Shown here piece after piece: positions 1 through 8,048 of a stretch of 64,000 bases of DNA. The DNA lies in contig NZ_FMWL01000003.1 in the NCBI RefSeq assembly GCF_900103005.1, positions 186,001 through 250,000 of the forward strand, in the 5' to 3' direction. The stretch's first letter is position 1. The number at the start of each line of letters is the position of its first letter. The stretch is from Acidaminobacter hydrogenoformans DSM 2784 (GTDB lineage Bacteria > Bacillota > Clostridia > Peptostreptococcales > Acidaminobacteraceae). Under the pieces are notes generated by a model. It was not told where the DNA came from. It saw only the letters and a program-made list of their open reading frames with translations, and did no database searches. The position numbers were made by a program, and so were the translations under genes.

Positions 1-2
1 CC

Positions 3-854
3 AGCCGGGGCTGCCCATTCAAATGCGATTTCTGCTACAACAGCTGCGAAAATGCTCAGAAGGTCTTTATCACCAGGCCTGTCGAGGATGTCCTGGAAAG
101 TATCCGCGCCCTGAGGACCAGGCATGTCATGTTCATTGACGACAACTTTATTGGCGACCCGGACTGGACGAAACGATTTCTCGAAGCCATTAAACCCCTG
201 AAGCTCAAGTGGAGCGCGGCGGTCTCCTCCAATATTGTAGACATGGCGGCGCTGCTGGATTTAATGAAGGAAACGGGCTGCCAAAGTCTTTTCATTGGCT
301 TCGAGAGTCTCAACAGCGCCTCTATCAACAGTGTCCACAAAACCCAGAACTGCGTCTCAAAATACGACCGTTTGGTGAGGGCCCTTCACGACCGTGGTAT
401 CATGGTCAACGCCAGCTTTGTCTTTGGCCTGGATGAAGATGACCCTGCGGTTTTTGACAACACCTTGAAATGGATCGTGGACAACAAAATTGAAACCGTC
501 ACGTCCCACATCCTGACGCCTTATCCCGGTACTAAGCTCTACGAAAGATTTTTGAACGAAGGCCGGATTACGGACTTCAATTTGTCCCGCTACAATACGG
601 CCCATGTGGTCTTCAGGCCAAGGGGCATGACGGCGGAGGCGCTGTACGGCGGGTATCTCAGCCTTTACGAGGAGATCTACAGCTTCAGGAATATCTTTAA
701 GCGGCTGCCGAGGCACAAAAGACAATGGATTGCCTATTTGGCGTTCAACTTGTTTTACAGGAAGTTTGGCAAACTGACGGAGCGCGTGTGCCTGGGTGTG
801 TCTTTTAATACCATCGGCAAATTCTTCAGGCGGTTGGCTTATTTAGTCAGATGA
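3..854 (+). CDS. Radical SAM protein, 5'-truncated by the window edge
   Basis: An open frame runs from the window edge to a TGA at 852-854. Its first residues contain CPFKCDFC, the CX3CX2C motif that binds the radical SAM [4Fe-4S] cluster, so the cluster site and everything after it are present. The segment FIDDNFIGDP about 40 residues later and the downstream glycine-rich strands fit an Elp3/MiaB-type radical SAM barrel. Proteins of this shape usually carry an N-terminal B12-binding domain, which would lie outside the window; that is inference. About 283 residues are visible. The substrate cannot be told from the sequence. The next gene converges on it from the minus strand 50 bp away. Confidence 0.85.
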   Translation, partial: SRGCPFKCDFCYNSCENAQKVFITRPVEDVLESIRALRTRHVMFIDDNFIGDPDWTKRFLEAIKPLKLKWSAAVSSNIVDMAALLDLMKETGCQSLFIGFESLNSASINSVHKTQNCVSKYDRLVRALHDRGIMVNASFVFGLDEDDPAVFDNTLKWIVDNKIETVTSHILTPYPGTKLYERFLNEGRITDFNLSRYNTAHVVFRPRGMTAEALYGGYLSLYEEIYSFRNIFKRLPRHKRQWIAYLAFNLFYRKFGKLTERVCLGVSFNTIGKFFRRLAYLVR

Positions 855-903
855 GTCAGGCGGGTGCCCAAATGGGTGCCAGGGCTGCTTACAAATCTCT
901 GGT

Positions 904-2076
904 TCAGCTGTCTGAAACGCCTTCAGTTGCAGCGTCCATCCCGGCCTCCGCTTCTGCGTCCGGTGCAGCCGCTGCCGCTATGCTGCCCGTGGACAGAAAA
1001 TCTGCCAGCAGCAGGTCCACCATGCGGCCGTAGCTCTTGACGCCGTCCTGCTGCCTATTTGTTTTCAAATAAGTATCGTTGATCTGATCCGCGGTATCGT
1101 TAACTTTGCCTTGGTAAGGCTTCCAAAAAGCACTATAGGCGGCCAGGTCCCTTTTCAGGTCTTCCGAATAGCGGGCGCGCAGCTCAAAATACAGCTCCGG
1201 CGCCTCCCGGTACAGGGCGTTGGTGGTGTGGATCAGCGCGAGCACCGTCCCCGAATACTGAAAATCCAGGTCGGGATGGCTCATGCAGGCAAGATAGGCG
1301 GCGTAATTCGCCTCATCCTCTCGGGCAATCCCCATTTGGTGGGCTTTTTCGTGCATGGCAATGGCAGGCAGCAGAAGATCCGGCACCCGGACGTTGATAT
1401 TGGCTTCACCGGTAAACGGCATGAAGACGCCGGTGATGCCAGTGTAGAGCATAGCCTCGGAAAGGACAACCGCTTTGGGCGGCCCCCAGATGCCCTGGAA
1501 AATTGGGTTGAGCGCCTCAATAGCTTGATAGCCAATGGCTGTTCTGGAAAACATGTCTGCGGTATTCACCGGGAGCCTCATGACGCCATTTGGGTCTGTT
1601 GCCTGATAGACTCTCAGCTGATTGGCCTGGTCTATGAGAAGCTCAGACAGCGCATAGAGCTCTTCTATGGCGTAAGGCCTGACGTCATAGCCAAGTGTGG
1701 CTGCAAGGGGCTGGCGGCTGTAGTTGAGGCCCCAGGCCAGCATGAAGAGGACATAGAGCATGGCGGTGTAAGCCAGGATCTGGTACACCAGCTTAATAGC
1801 GCCACCCCGGAAAAGTTTTATTATGAGCATGATGAGCAGGACAGGGATCGCGAGCAAATGCGTCAGGAACAGCAGCTCAGCAAGCGAAAATGGCAGGACG
1901 CCGCTTGCGCTGCTGATGAGCTGCATCCAGGATTTCTGGATTGAACCTGCATAGTAAGCCTCCAGCATTTCAGGATGGCGCTCCAGCCAGTGGCCAAGGC
2001 CATAGAAAGCTGGTGCCAGAGCAATCCACAGTGCGCTCTTTGGCAGCTTCTTTATACGAAAAAGGACGTCTCCCAT
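904..2076 (-). CDS. DUF3810 family membrane protein with HExxH zinc motif
   Basis: The 390-residue product has hydrophobic segments near residues 13-30, 62-88 and 95-117, then a long soluble part. HEKAH at residues 242-246 is an HExxH metallopeptidase-like motif, with a conserved-looking ED.E cluster at 253-255 that could supply the third zinc ligand. This layout fits the uncharacterised DUF3810 family; proteolysis is inferred, not shown. The C-terminus is alanine/glutamate rich and looks unstructured. The ATG at 2074-2076 follows AAGGAG (spacing 8), but both lie inside a nested hairpin, annotated separately. It lies 62 bp downstream of the serpin gene and may be cotranscribed with it. Confidence 0.8.
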   Translation of the reverse strand: MGDVLFRIKKLPKSALWIALAPAFYGLGHWLERHPEMLEAYYAGSIQKSWMQLISSASGVLPFSLAELLFLTHLLAIPVLLIMLIIKLFRGGAIKLVYQILAYTAMLYVLFMLAWGLNYSRQPLAATLGYDVRPYAIEELYALSELLIDQANQLRVYQATDPNGVMRLPVNTADMFSRTAIGYQAIEALNPIFQGIWGPPKAVVLSEAMLYTGITGVFMPFTGEANINVRVPDLLLPAIAMHEKAHQMGIAREDEANYAAYLACMSHPDLDFQYSGTVLALIHTTNALYREAPELYFELRARYSEDLKRDLAAYSAFWKPYQGKVNDTADQINDTYLKTNRQQDGVKSYGRMVDLLLADFLSTGSIAAAAAPDAEAEAGMDAATEGVSDS

Positions 2077-2119
2077 TTGGTTTCATCTCCTTGAAACCAT
2101 TGTAAGAGACGTCCTTTTC
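2059..2119 (-). promoter_or_regulatory. Nested hairpin enclosing the DUF3810 ribosome binding site and start codon
   Basis: On the minus strand the arms AAAAGGACGTCTC (2118-2106) and GAGACGTCCTTTT (2072-2060) form a perfect 13-bp stem followed by a T run that lies inside the coding sequence. Within its loop a second stem, TGGTTTC/GAAACCA, presents AAGGAGAT, the Shine-Dalgarno sequence, in an 8-base loop. The structure could act as a terminator or attenuator after the serpin gene, block translation initiation, or present the GGA loop to CsrA. The pairing is read directly; the function is inference. Confidence 0.6.
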
Positions 2120-2138
2120 CGCGTCAAGGAAATAGAAG

Positions 2139-3410
2139 TCAGGAGGCTGCCGGATCATTCATAACGCCCATGAAGAGCGGCGTGCCCGTGTCCGTATCCA
2201 GGATCACATAGACAAACGGACGGTCGAAGCGAAGGGCTTCGTCAACCATAGGCATGGAGGTCAGAGAAACCTCAACTGAAGTCACCGCAGCTGCTTCTGT
2301 GCCCTTTTCATCCGCGCGGATGAAGGTTTTGTGCTGCACCGCGCTGATGAACAAGTCCTTGGCCCGGCTTGGCTGCATCAGTGAAAAATCAGCTTCGCCC
2401 GGCATGAAAGCCTTACCCATGCCCAGCTGCTCGAGTTCGTCGACCAGACTGTCCTCGTAGCGGGCTTCAAACTTAGGGAATGCCAGGTCAATGGCTTTAG
2501 AAGTCCCTGTCCCCAGCAGAGCGTTGAATTTTTCTGCGTCCATGGACTGGATCCAGGCCTCCGGTGTCATGCCCGCCTCTGGAAGCACCGCCAGCATGGC
2601 CATTCGCGGATTGACGTATGGCATCAGAATACCTTTGCTCAGGCCATCCTGAACGACGTCAAGCGTCATAAGCTTATGCATGAAGTCCACCTCTTTGCTG
2701 CCGGCTGGCGTCTCGAAAGGTTCAGGATACGTATTTTCAGCGGAAAACTGCGTCTCCCAGTCTGCCTTGAAATAGATCGCGTTGATGAGATACATGACCA
2801 CGGCTGGATCAATTTCTTCGACAATTTTGTCTATAGTCTCCCTGGTGGCTTCGCTCACCCAGCCGTTAATGGCCTCGACGGCTTGTGGCGAATTGAAGTC
2901 AAGACTTCGAACCGCGGCGCCAAAATAATCCGCATTCTTCTGAAGGAACTCCGGATCTGCCTCAAAGCCTTCCCTGAGCCATACGCTGTTGGCTATGCTG
3001 AGGGTAAACGCGTCGCTGTCTGCGCTGACGTGCTTCAGATAGGTGCCAGCGAAGGTATTGATGTCTTCCGGCGTCAGATCAGATGCGGAGAGCGTCTCGA
3101 GCATGGCGTCACGCGTCTCGCCATCCGCGCCGTTCAAGGTCATGGCGAGAGCCAGGTAGACGGAGACCGGCGACAGCATTTTGTTGCTTTGATCTTGAGG
3201 CGCGGCCTTCATGAGCTTCCATGTAAAATCGTTCAGACTCTTCAGGATGGCTTGATCCAGTTCCTGGTTCGTAGACTCTCCGGCGGACGCGCTTGGCGCA
3301 ACGCCTTCCATCAGGTCCTGTGCTGGCGGCGCGCAGCCCGTCGCAAGCAGTGCAGTGATCAAGAGCAGCGCGGTCAGTTGTAATAATTTAGAGATCAGCG
3401 GCTTAAACAT
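2139..3410 (-). CDS. Serpin-family serine protease inhibitor, lipoprotein
   Basis: The 423-residue product begins with a signal peptide ending in the lipobox LLATGC, so Cys26 is the likely lipidated residue and the protein should be anchored outside the membrane. The remainder has serpin length and motifs: NAIYFKADW mid-protein, the hinge KGTEAAAVTSVEVS near residues 369-382, then the typical C-terminal strand FDRPFVYVI. The alanine-rich hinge favours an inhibitory rather than non-inhibitory serpin. The target protease cannot be predicted; the scissile bond lies in the following LTSMP stretch. The ATG has a good AAGGAGGGG ribosome binding site. It follows the flagellar operon by 115 bp with no clear terminator, so readthrough is possible. 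Confidence 0.93.
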   Translation of the reverse strand: MFKPLISKLLQLTALLLITALLATGCAPPAQDLMEGVAPSASAGESTNQELDQAILKSLNDFTWKLMKAAPQDQSNKMLSPVSVYLALAMTLNGADGETRDAMLETLSASDLTPEDINTFAGTYLKHVSADSDAFTLSIANSVWLREGFEADPEFLQKNADYFGAAVRSLDFNSPQAVEAINGWVSEATRETIDKIVEEIDPAVVMYLINAIYFKADWETQFSAENTYPEPFETPAGSKEVDFMHKLMTLDVVQDGLSKGILMPYVNPRMAMLAVLPEAGMTPEAWIQSMDAEKFNALLGTGTSKAIDLAFPKFEARYEDSLVDELEQLGMGKAFMPGEADFSLMQPSRAKDLFISAVQHKTFIRADEKGTEAAAVTSVEVSLTSMPMVDEALRFDRPFVYVILDTDTGTPLFMGVMNDPAAS

Positions 3411-3525
3411 GAGATGTCCCCTCCTTTTGTGACAGTCTCTGTGGGTTTGTTTTACTCATACCCATTAGACGTCACGCCAGTGAAAAGAGTTCCGTTGGTC
3501 ACGTTCAGCCATCATCCGTGCCAGC

Positions 3526-4326
3526 CTACAAAATCTCATTCACCATCTGCATCATCTCATCACCGCTGCTGACAGATTTCGCGCTGAGCTGGTAAGCCCT
3601 CTGGGTCATCAACAGCTGGGTCATTTCCTCCAGCAAATTGACATTGGAGCGTTCAAGACTTGAGGCTTTCACCGCGCCAAAAGCACCCGGCTGCTCCAGG
3701 TTGGTATAAAGCGCGCCTTCGTCAAGTGGCCTGAAGCTGCTCTCTCCCGCGCTTATCAGTCCCTGAGCGTGGTTTGACGCGTCATAGAGGATCAGCTGTC
3801 CCAAAGTTCTGGTTTTACCCGTCGACGGATCCATTTCCATCAGTTCACCAGTGCCTGACAGTGTCAACTGTTCAAGCTTCAAAGTCTCAGGCGTCAGTGA
3901 AGCCCCCGGCTTCAGCGCGAGCTCTGCAATTCTTCCAGACGCGTCCACCAGCCGTCCGTCCTCCTGTAAGCTGAAGCCACCCTGTCGCGTCAGGAACAGC
4001 TCTCCCGCTTCATCTCGCACACCAAAAAAACCGGTGCCTTCTATCGCGAAATCAAAAAAGTCAGGCGATGCTGTGAGCATCCCCTGTTTCAGATCTGTAA
4101 AATCCCGCAGGGCACGCACGCCGCCGCCACCCCTCAGCCGGTCTTCCGGGACCTCTGCCACCGCGACAGAATCTGACTGCATGGCCATACGCACCTCAGC
4201 GGAGAACGAGACTTGAGACCGCTTATAGCCGGCCGTCTCCACGTTCGCAAGATTGCCTGAGATCCTGTTCAGGCGGCTTTGCTGGGACAGCATGCCGCTT
4301 CTTCCTATTTCCAGCGTCTTATTCAA
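3526..4326 (-). CDS. flgG: Flagellar hook-basal body protein, FlgG/FlgF type
   Basis: A rod/hook family protein of about 266 residues. The N-terminal flagellar signature GNLANVETAGYKRSQVSF and the C-terminal helix ending QRAYQLSAKSVSSGDEMMQMVNEIL are both present, and EGTGFFGVRD matches the central FlgE/F/G domain. It should be exported by the flagellar type III apparatus and polymerise into the distal rod. A TTG at 4324-4326, preceded by AGGGG at good spacing, fits the family start (LNKTLEIG); an in-frame GTG 45 bp upstream is less likely. It is the last gene of the large flagellar operon, 94 bp after its paralogue. Which copy is FlgF and which is FlgG is not certain. Confidence 0.85.
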   Translation of the reverse strand: MNKTLEIGRSGMLSQQSRLNRISGNLANVETAGYKRSQVSFSAEVRMAMQSDSVAVAEVPEDRLRGGGGVRALRDFTDLKQGMLTASPDFFDFAIEGTGFFGVRDEAGELFLTRQGGFSLQEDGRLVDASGRIAELALKPGASLTPETLKLEQLTLSGTGELMEMDPSTGKTRTLGQLILYDASNHAQGLISAGESSFRPLDEGALYTNLEQPGAFGAVKASSLERSNVNLLEEMTQLLMTQRAYQLSAKSVSSGDEMMQMVNEIL

Positions 4327-4420
4327 GCTGCGTATTCCCCTTTCTTCCTTCAAGCACAGTTCACGGTTCACGATTCACTTGGCATGCTGCATGCGGCGTG
4401 CTTCACGCCTTTAGCCACGC

Positions 4421-5209
4421 CTACACTTTTCCAATTTCGTTAACCGCCCGGTTCAAGGTTTCGTCCAGCGTGCTCAAAACCCTCTGCTGCGTCTGCAGCA
4501 GCCGCCCTGTCGACATCATGTCAATCATGGTTGACGTACTGTTGACATTTGAGCTTTCCATCATCCCCTGCCTCAAGCGCGTACCCTCCAGCTCAATAAG
4601 GCCGTCCGGCGCAATTCTGACATAGCCCCCGTCCAGAAGTTCAAGTCCGGCCCCAAGACCCGCCTCAGCGCCGCCTAAAGCACCATAAACCGGCAAATGT
4701 CCCAGCACCGTGCCATCCTCACCAAACAGTTCTCCGGAGGCGCTGAACGTCAAAGCTTCACCTGGCAAGGACCTGACAGCTTTAAGATCCCCCTCAGAGG
4801 CGCTGGCCATCAGTCGAAAGCCGGACGGATCCACCCACTCCCCTGCCTGATTTTGATGAAGCGCGCCATTTCTTGAATAAACAATCCCCTGAGGGGATTC
4901 AAAGGCTAAAAACCCCGGTCCCTCAAGGGCAAGATCCATGTCCCTGCCAGTCTCAACCAGCATTCCCTGTGTCCAGTCCGTCTCCGTGCCCGCGACGCGA
5001 ACGCCCATGGGCATGCTGCCCAGAATCACCGCCCCTGCCCCATTTCCAGAGGCATGGTTGACAAACACCTCAGAAAAAGCCGCTTCGGACACCAGCGCCT
5101 GTGACTTATAACCCGCCGTCTCCACGTTGGCCAGGTTATTGGCGTGGGCTTCTTGCTTTTTTTGCTGAACCAGCATGCTCATGGATGTCTGATATACGGA
5201 TCGAATCAC
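4421..5209 (-). CDS. flgF: Flagellar hook-basal body protein, FlgF/FlgG type
   Basis: A 262-residue paralogue of the next gene. It has the N-terminal rod signature NNLANVETAGYKSQ, the central EGPGFLAFESPQG strand and the C-terminal coiled helix with RLLQTQQRVLSTLDETLNRAVNEI. These termini form the coiled-coil contacts of rod and hook proteins. It is likely a proximal/distal rod subunit secreted through the FlhA/FlhB export gate. Its place directly after sigD and the SwrB-like gene matches Firmicute fla operons in which two FlgF/G-type genes come last. Assignment to FlgF rather than FlgG rests only on order. Confidence 0.85.
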   Translation of the reverse strand: MIRSVYQTSMSMLVQQKKQEAHANNLANVETAGYKSQALVSEAAFSEVFVNHASGNGAGAVILGSMPMGVRVAGTETDWTQGMLVETGRDMDLALEGPGFLAFESPQGIVYSRNGALHQNQAGEWVDPSGFRLMASASEGDLKAVRSLPGEALTFSASGELFGEDGTVLGHLPVYGALGGAEAGLGAGLELLDGGYVRIAPDGLIELEGTRLRQGMMESSNVNSTSTMIDMMSTGRLLQTQQRVLSTLDETLNRAVNEIGKV

Positions 5210-5286
5210 GCCAAAGTCCCCCTATCTCATTAATACCGCGCCCAGGATCATGCCCAGTCCAAACGTCAGGACCGGAAGTCCGGGGA

Positions 5287-5727
5287 TCAGCTTGATTTTC
5301 TTGATAAGTTCAGCAGTAATTGGACTTCCCCCTTATGCATGTTCATTTTTTTCGCAATGGCTTCCACCGCCGTACCACGCTCTGACAGCTTAACAATTTG
5401 GTCCAGCTGAGTCAGATATTGATCTGACACGGGCTTATCACGCTCTCTGCTGCCGCTGCCAGCGCCAGTCCCAGCTACACCGCCAGCCGCACCGTTTGCC
5501 CCACTGCCCACTGCCGCCATCACTGCGTCCAGCTTTTCTTCCATTCCCGCCATACGCCGTTCCAGACGCCTGAGCATAATGCTTTCCAGCGTCTCCGGCG
5601 TCTCGTTCCCGCAGACGTTCTCAACCGGCACCGCACCAGCACTATCAGCCGCTTTCCCCTGCGCCGCCATCCTCCAGGCGCCAAGGGCTGCAATACCTAT
5701 CCCGCTGCCAAAAATCCACCAAAACAT
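5287..5727 (-). CDS. SwrB-like small membrane protein downstream of sigD
   Basis: The 146-residue product has one N-terminal membrane segment (FWWIFGSGIGIAALGAW), a charged helical stretch (residues ~48-70, likely coiled coil), a Gly/Ala-rich linker and a C-terminal helix-turn-helix-like segment (ERGTAVEAIAKKMNMHKGEVQLLLNL). This architecture and its place immediately after sigD match SwrB/DUF6115-type proteins, which in Bacillus promote assembly of the flagellar export apparatus. Sequence identity to SwrB was not tested, so the function is inference from architecture and position. It starts 3 bp after the sigD stop and is probably translationally coupled. Confidence 0.65.
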   Translation of the reverse strand: MFWWIFGSGIGIAALGAWRMAAQGKAADSAGAVPVENVCGNETPETLESIMLRRLERRMAGMEEKLDAVMAAVGSGANGAAGGVAGTGAGSGSRERDKPVSDQYLTQLDQIVKLSERGTAVEAIAKKMNMHKGEVQLLLNLSRKSS

Positions 5728-5730
5728 AGT

Positions 5731-6444
5731 CTACCTCCAACCGTCTAAAGCCGCTCTGAGAGCCATCAAAGCCCGCGTGTGCAGCTGCGAAACCCTCGGC
5801 ACCGACACTTCCAAAACAGCCGCGATTTCTTTGAAAGCCAAGCCTTCGACATAGTAAAGCTGCAGGAGCAGCTGATCCCGTTCTTCCAGTGCAGTCAGCG
5901 CGGACTTCAGCGCTCCGCTGAGCGCCTCTTTCATGACGGCTTCTTCCGGGCCATCAGTATCCTCTGACACCAGCCGTTCCTGAAGGCTGGAGCTTGACGC
6001 GTCATCAAACAAAATTTCTTCCAGGGATGCCGATGGTAACGCCGCCATCGTCTGAAAAATCCCTCTCTGTTCTTTCTGCGTCATCTCAAGATGGTCAAAC
6101 AGCTCATCATCAGTGACCGACCGCATGAGCTGCTGCTCCAGCGCCGCCTTCTCACGGTAAAAGAGGGACAGGGCCGCCAGCTTTTCTTTGGACAAATGGC
6201 CGGCTTTCCTAAGGGTATCCGTAATAGTGCCCCTGATCCGGATCCCGGCATAATAATCAAAAGGTACGCCCAACTGGGGCTGAAAGCGGTCAATGGCGTC
6301 CATAAGGCCAATAACGCCTACCTGAATCAAATCTTCCCGCTCAAAGGCCGTGCCTTTGTAATGCATTTTGCTCACCGTTCTATGTACAAGGGGCAGATGG
6401 CTTAAAATCAGCTGCTGTCGCTGTAAATCATTCATGGCTTCCAA
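5731..6444 (-). CDS. fliA: RNA polymerase sigma factor SigD/FliA (sigma-28 family)
   Basis: The alternative sigma factor for late flagellar, chemotaxis and flagellin genes. Region 2 is recognisable as LILSHLPLVHRTVSKM followed by DLIQVGVIGLMDAIDRF, region 3 starts around GTITDTLRKAGHLSKEKLA, and region 4 includes EIAAVLEVSVPRVSQLHTRAL, the helix that reads the -35 element. The reading frame stays open upstream to 6627 but that part overlaps pilZ. A TTG at 6444 with GGGGAG 11 bases upstream, or the ATG at 6435, are better starts, giving about 235 residues. FlgM, its anti-sigma factor, is encoded at 33084-33383. Four promoters with a matching motif occur in the window. Confidence 0.93.
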   Translation of the reverse strand: MEAMNDLQRQQLILSHLPLVHRTVSKMHYKGTAFEREDLIQVGVIGLMDAIDRFQPQLGVPFDYYAGIRIRGTITDTLRKAGHLSKEKLAALSLFYREKAALEQQLMRSVTDDELFDHLEMTQKEQRGIFQTMAALPSASLEEILFDDASSSSLQERLVSEDTDGPEEAVMKEALSGALKSALTALEERDQLLLQLYYVEGLAFKEIAAVLEVSVPRVSQLHTRALMALRAALDGWR

Positions 6445-6466
6445 TTTTCTGCGCGCTCCCCTTTCC

Positions 6467-7183
6467 TCATAGTTCCAGCTTGCGATTCTGTCTGAGTCTT
6501 TCAAATACAAATCGGGCAATTTTATCTTCCAGCCGGACCGGCAGTGCTTCAAACTGAATGCCATAACAGTAGGCCTGTCCGCCTGGTGGTTCGCTTGCTG
6601 CATGATGCTTAACGGTCCCTGCAACATTTAGTGTCTCGTCACCCAAACGGAAGCTGAGTAAAATCGACTGTCCTTTCGTCAGTTTGGAAGATGTGACGAG
6701 CTTCAGGCCGCCGGCACTGAGGTCAGAGAGGTAGCCCTCGACCATCGGCAAGCCCTTGACGAAATCCTTGCTGCTGAGCCTGGACTGTTTCAAAACTTCT
6801 TGAAAGCGCACCGGAAGACTGACGACAATCCGCACATTCTGCCTGCGCTGAAGCTCGCCGAGAAGGCCAAGAACCTCGAGGCTGTACAGAGGCACTTCAT
6901 CCGAAAAGCACCGGCCCACCGCCACCCGCAGGGCGTAGATGCGTTCCCCCCCATAAATCAGCACCTCCTGTGGCACTGCAACCTCCAGCAAACGCTCTTT
7001 GCCGTTTTGAACCGGCACACTGACGCGAAATCTCACCGGTTCAACTGACAGGCTTTCTACATCAAAGCCTTCAGCATCAAGGCCGCAAAGATCCTGAACC
7101 ATGCTGCTGGCGACCGAGTGATCCGGCAGTATGAATTCAACCTTCTGATTGAGTTTAAGCCTAAGTTTCCTTTTTCCTTTCAA
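6467..7183 (-). CDS. PilZ domain c-di-GMP receptor, YcgR-like
   Basis: A two-domain protein: an N-terminal YcgR-type beta domain (LNQKVEFILP onward) and a C-terminal PilZ domain starting at RRQNVRIVVSLPVRF, with the c-di-GMP-binding RRxxxR-like entry and the later YLSDLSAGGLKLV (DxSxxG) motif. When bound to c-di-GMP, YcgR-type proteins slow or stop the flagellar motor. The TTG at 7183 with AAGGTGG upstream avoids overlap with flhG; a longer TTG start at 7219 is possible. It sits between flhG and sigD, the usual position of this gene in Clostridia. One copy of the GCCGATGGTC word lies inside it at 6740-6749. Confidence 0.88.
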   Translation of the reverse strand: MKGKRKLRLKLNQKVEFILPDHSVASSMVQDLCGLDAEGFDVESLSVEPVRFRVSVPVQNGKERLLEVAVPQEVLIYGGERIYALRVAVGRCFSDEVPLYSLEVLGLLGELQRRQNVRIVVSLPVRFQEVLKQSRLSSKDFVKGLPMVEGYLSDLSAGGLKLVTSSKLTKGQSILLSFRLGDETLNVAGTVKHHAASEPPGGQAYCYGIQFEALPVRLEDKIARFVFERLRQNRKLEL

Positions 7184-7196
7184 CGCGCCCACCTTC

Positions 7197-8048
7197 TCAA
7201 TTCCCAAAAATTCTGACAAACCGGTGGACTACGTCGCTCAGGCTTCCATAGGATGCCGGCGCCGAGCCGCTCGTCATCCGCTCGCCAATATCACGGAGGT
7301 TCCGGGCTGCAAAAGCATTGGGGTAAGCCAGCATGACAGGCACCTGCTGATTGACAGCCGCCCTCACCTTCGCATCCGAAACGACGTAGCCCAGAAGCTC
7401 CAGCTCAATGTTCAGAAAAGCCCCTATGACTTTGTTCAGATGGTCATAGGTCTCCTGGGCTTCCCTGCGTCCACTGACCTGATTGACGATCAACTGGATC
7501 CGCGGCTTGATTTCATGGACCGCAAGGATCTTGACGAGACTGTAAGCGTCCACCATGGCTGTTGGCTCAGGGACAGTCACCAGCAGCACCTCATTGGCCA
7601 CCGAGATAAAAGACAGCAATTTGGCGTCAATGCCGGCGCCAGCGTCTATAAAGACGTAGTCGTAGCGTCCGGAGCCAATTAAAAGGCTGACAAATTCCTT
7701 GAGCTCGTCTTCCCCGTGAGCCCCAAGACCCATAAATCCGCTGCCCCCCGGCAATATTTCCAGACCCGGCCGGTAGGTCACGAGAATCTCCTCGAGCCGC
7801 CTTCGATCATCAAAATAGTCCATCATAGTATTTCTGCTGATGACCCCAGCTAAAATATCCAAATTGGCCATACCAAGATCCCCATCAATCAGCAGCACCC
7901 GTTTACCGGTCTGGTGGAGGGCAATCCCCAAATTCAGGGTAATATTGGACTTTCCAACGCCGCCCTTGCCGCTGACCACCGCGTACACGCACACTCTCGG
8001 CGCCTGCTTCATCAGTCTCTCCTTGAGCTCATGGGCCTGATCCTTCAT
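7197..8048 (-). CDS. flhG: MinD-like ATPase FlhG (YlxH)
   Basis: A 283-residue ParA/MinD-family ATPase. The deviant Walker A motif GKGGVGKS lies at residues 27-34 and DGDLGMANLD follows as switch I. FlhG sets flagellar number and placement by working on the FlhF GTPase and the C-ring. An N-terminal segment before the P-loop (KDQAHELKERLMKQ) resembles the DQA-type FlhF-activating helix known from Bacillus FlhG. The ATG overlaps the flhF stop by 4 bp, indicating coupled translation. Confidence 0.95.
   Translation of the reverse strand: MKDQAHELKERLMKQAPRVCVYAVVSGKGGVGKSNITLNLGIALHQTGKRVLLIDGDLGMANLDILAGVISRNTMMDYFDDRRRLEEILVTYRPGLEILPGGSGFMGLGAHGEDELKEFVSLLIGSGRYDYVFIDAGAGIDAKLLSFISVANEVLLVTVPEPTAMVDAYSLVKILAVHEIKPRIQLIVNQVSGRREAQETYDHLNKVIGAFLNIELELLGYVVSDAKVRAAVNQQVPVMLAYPNAFAARNLRDIGERMTSGSAPASYGSLSDVVHRFVRIFGN

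Noticed and set aside
1111..1944. 277-residue + strand frame inside the DUF3810 gene
   Set aside because: It is antisense to a gene with membrane helices and an HExxH motif, and its own composition shows no domain.
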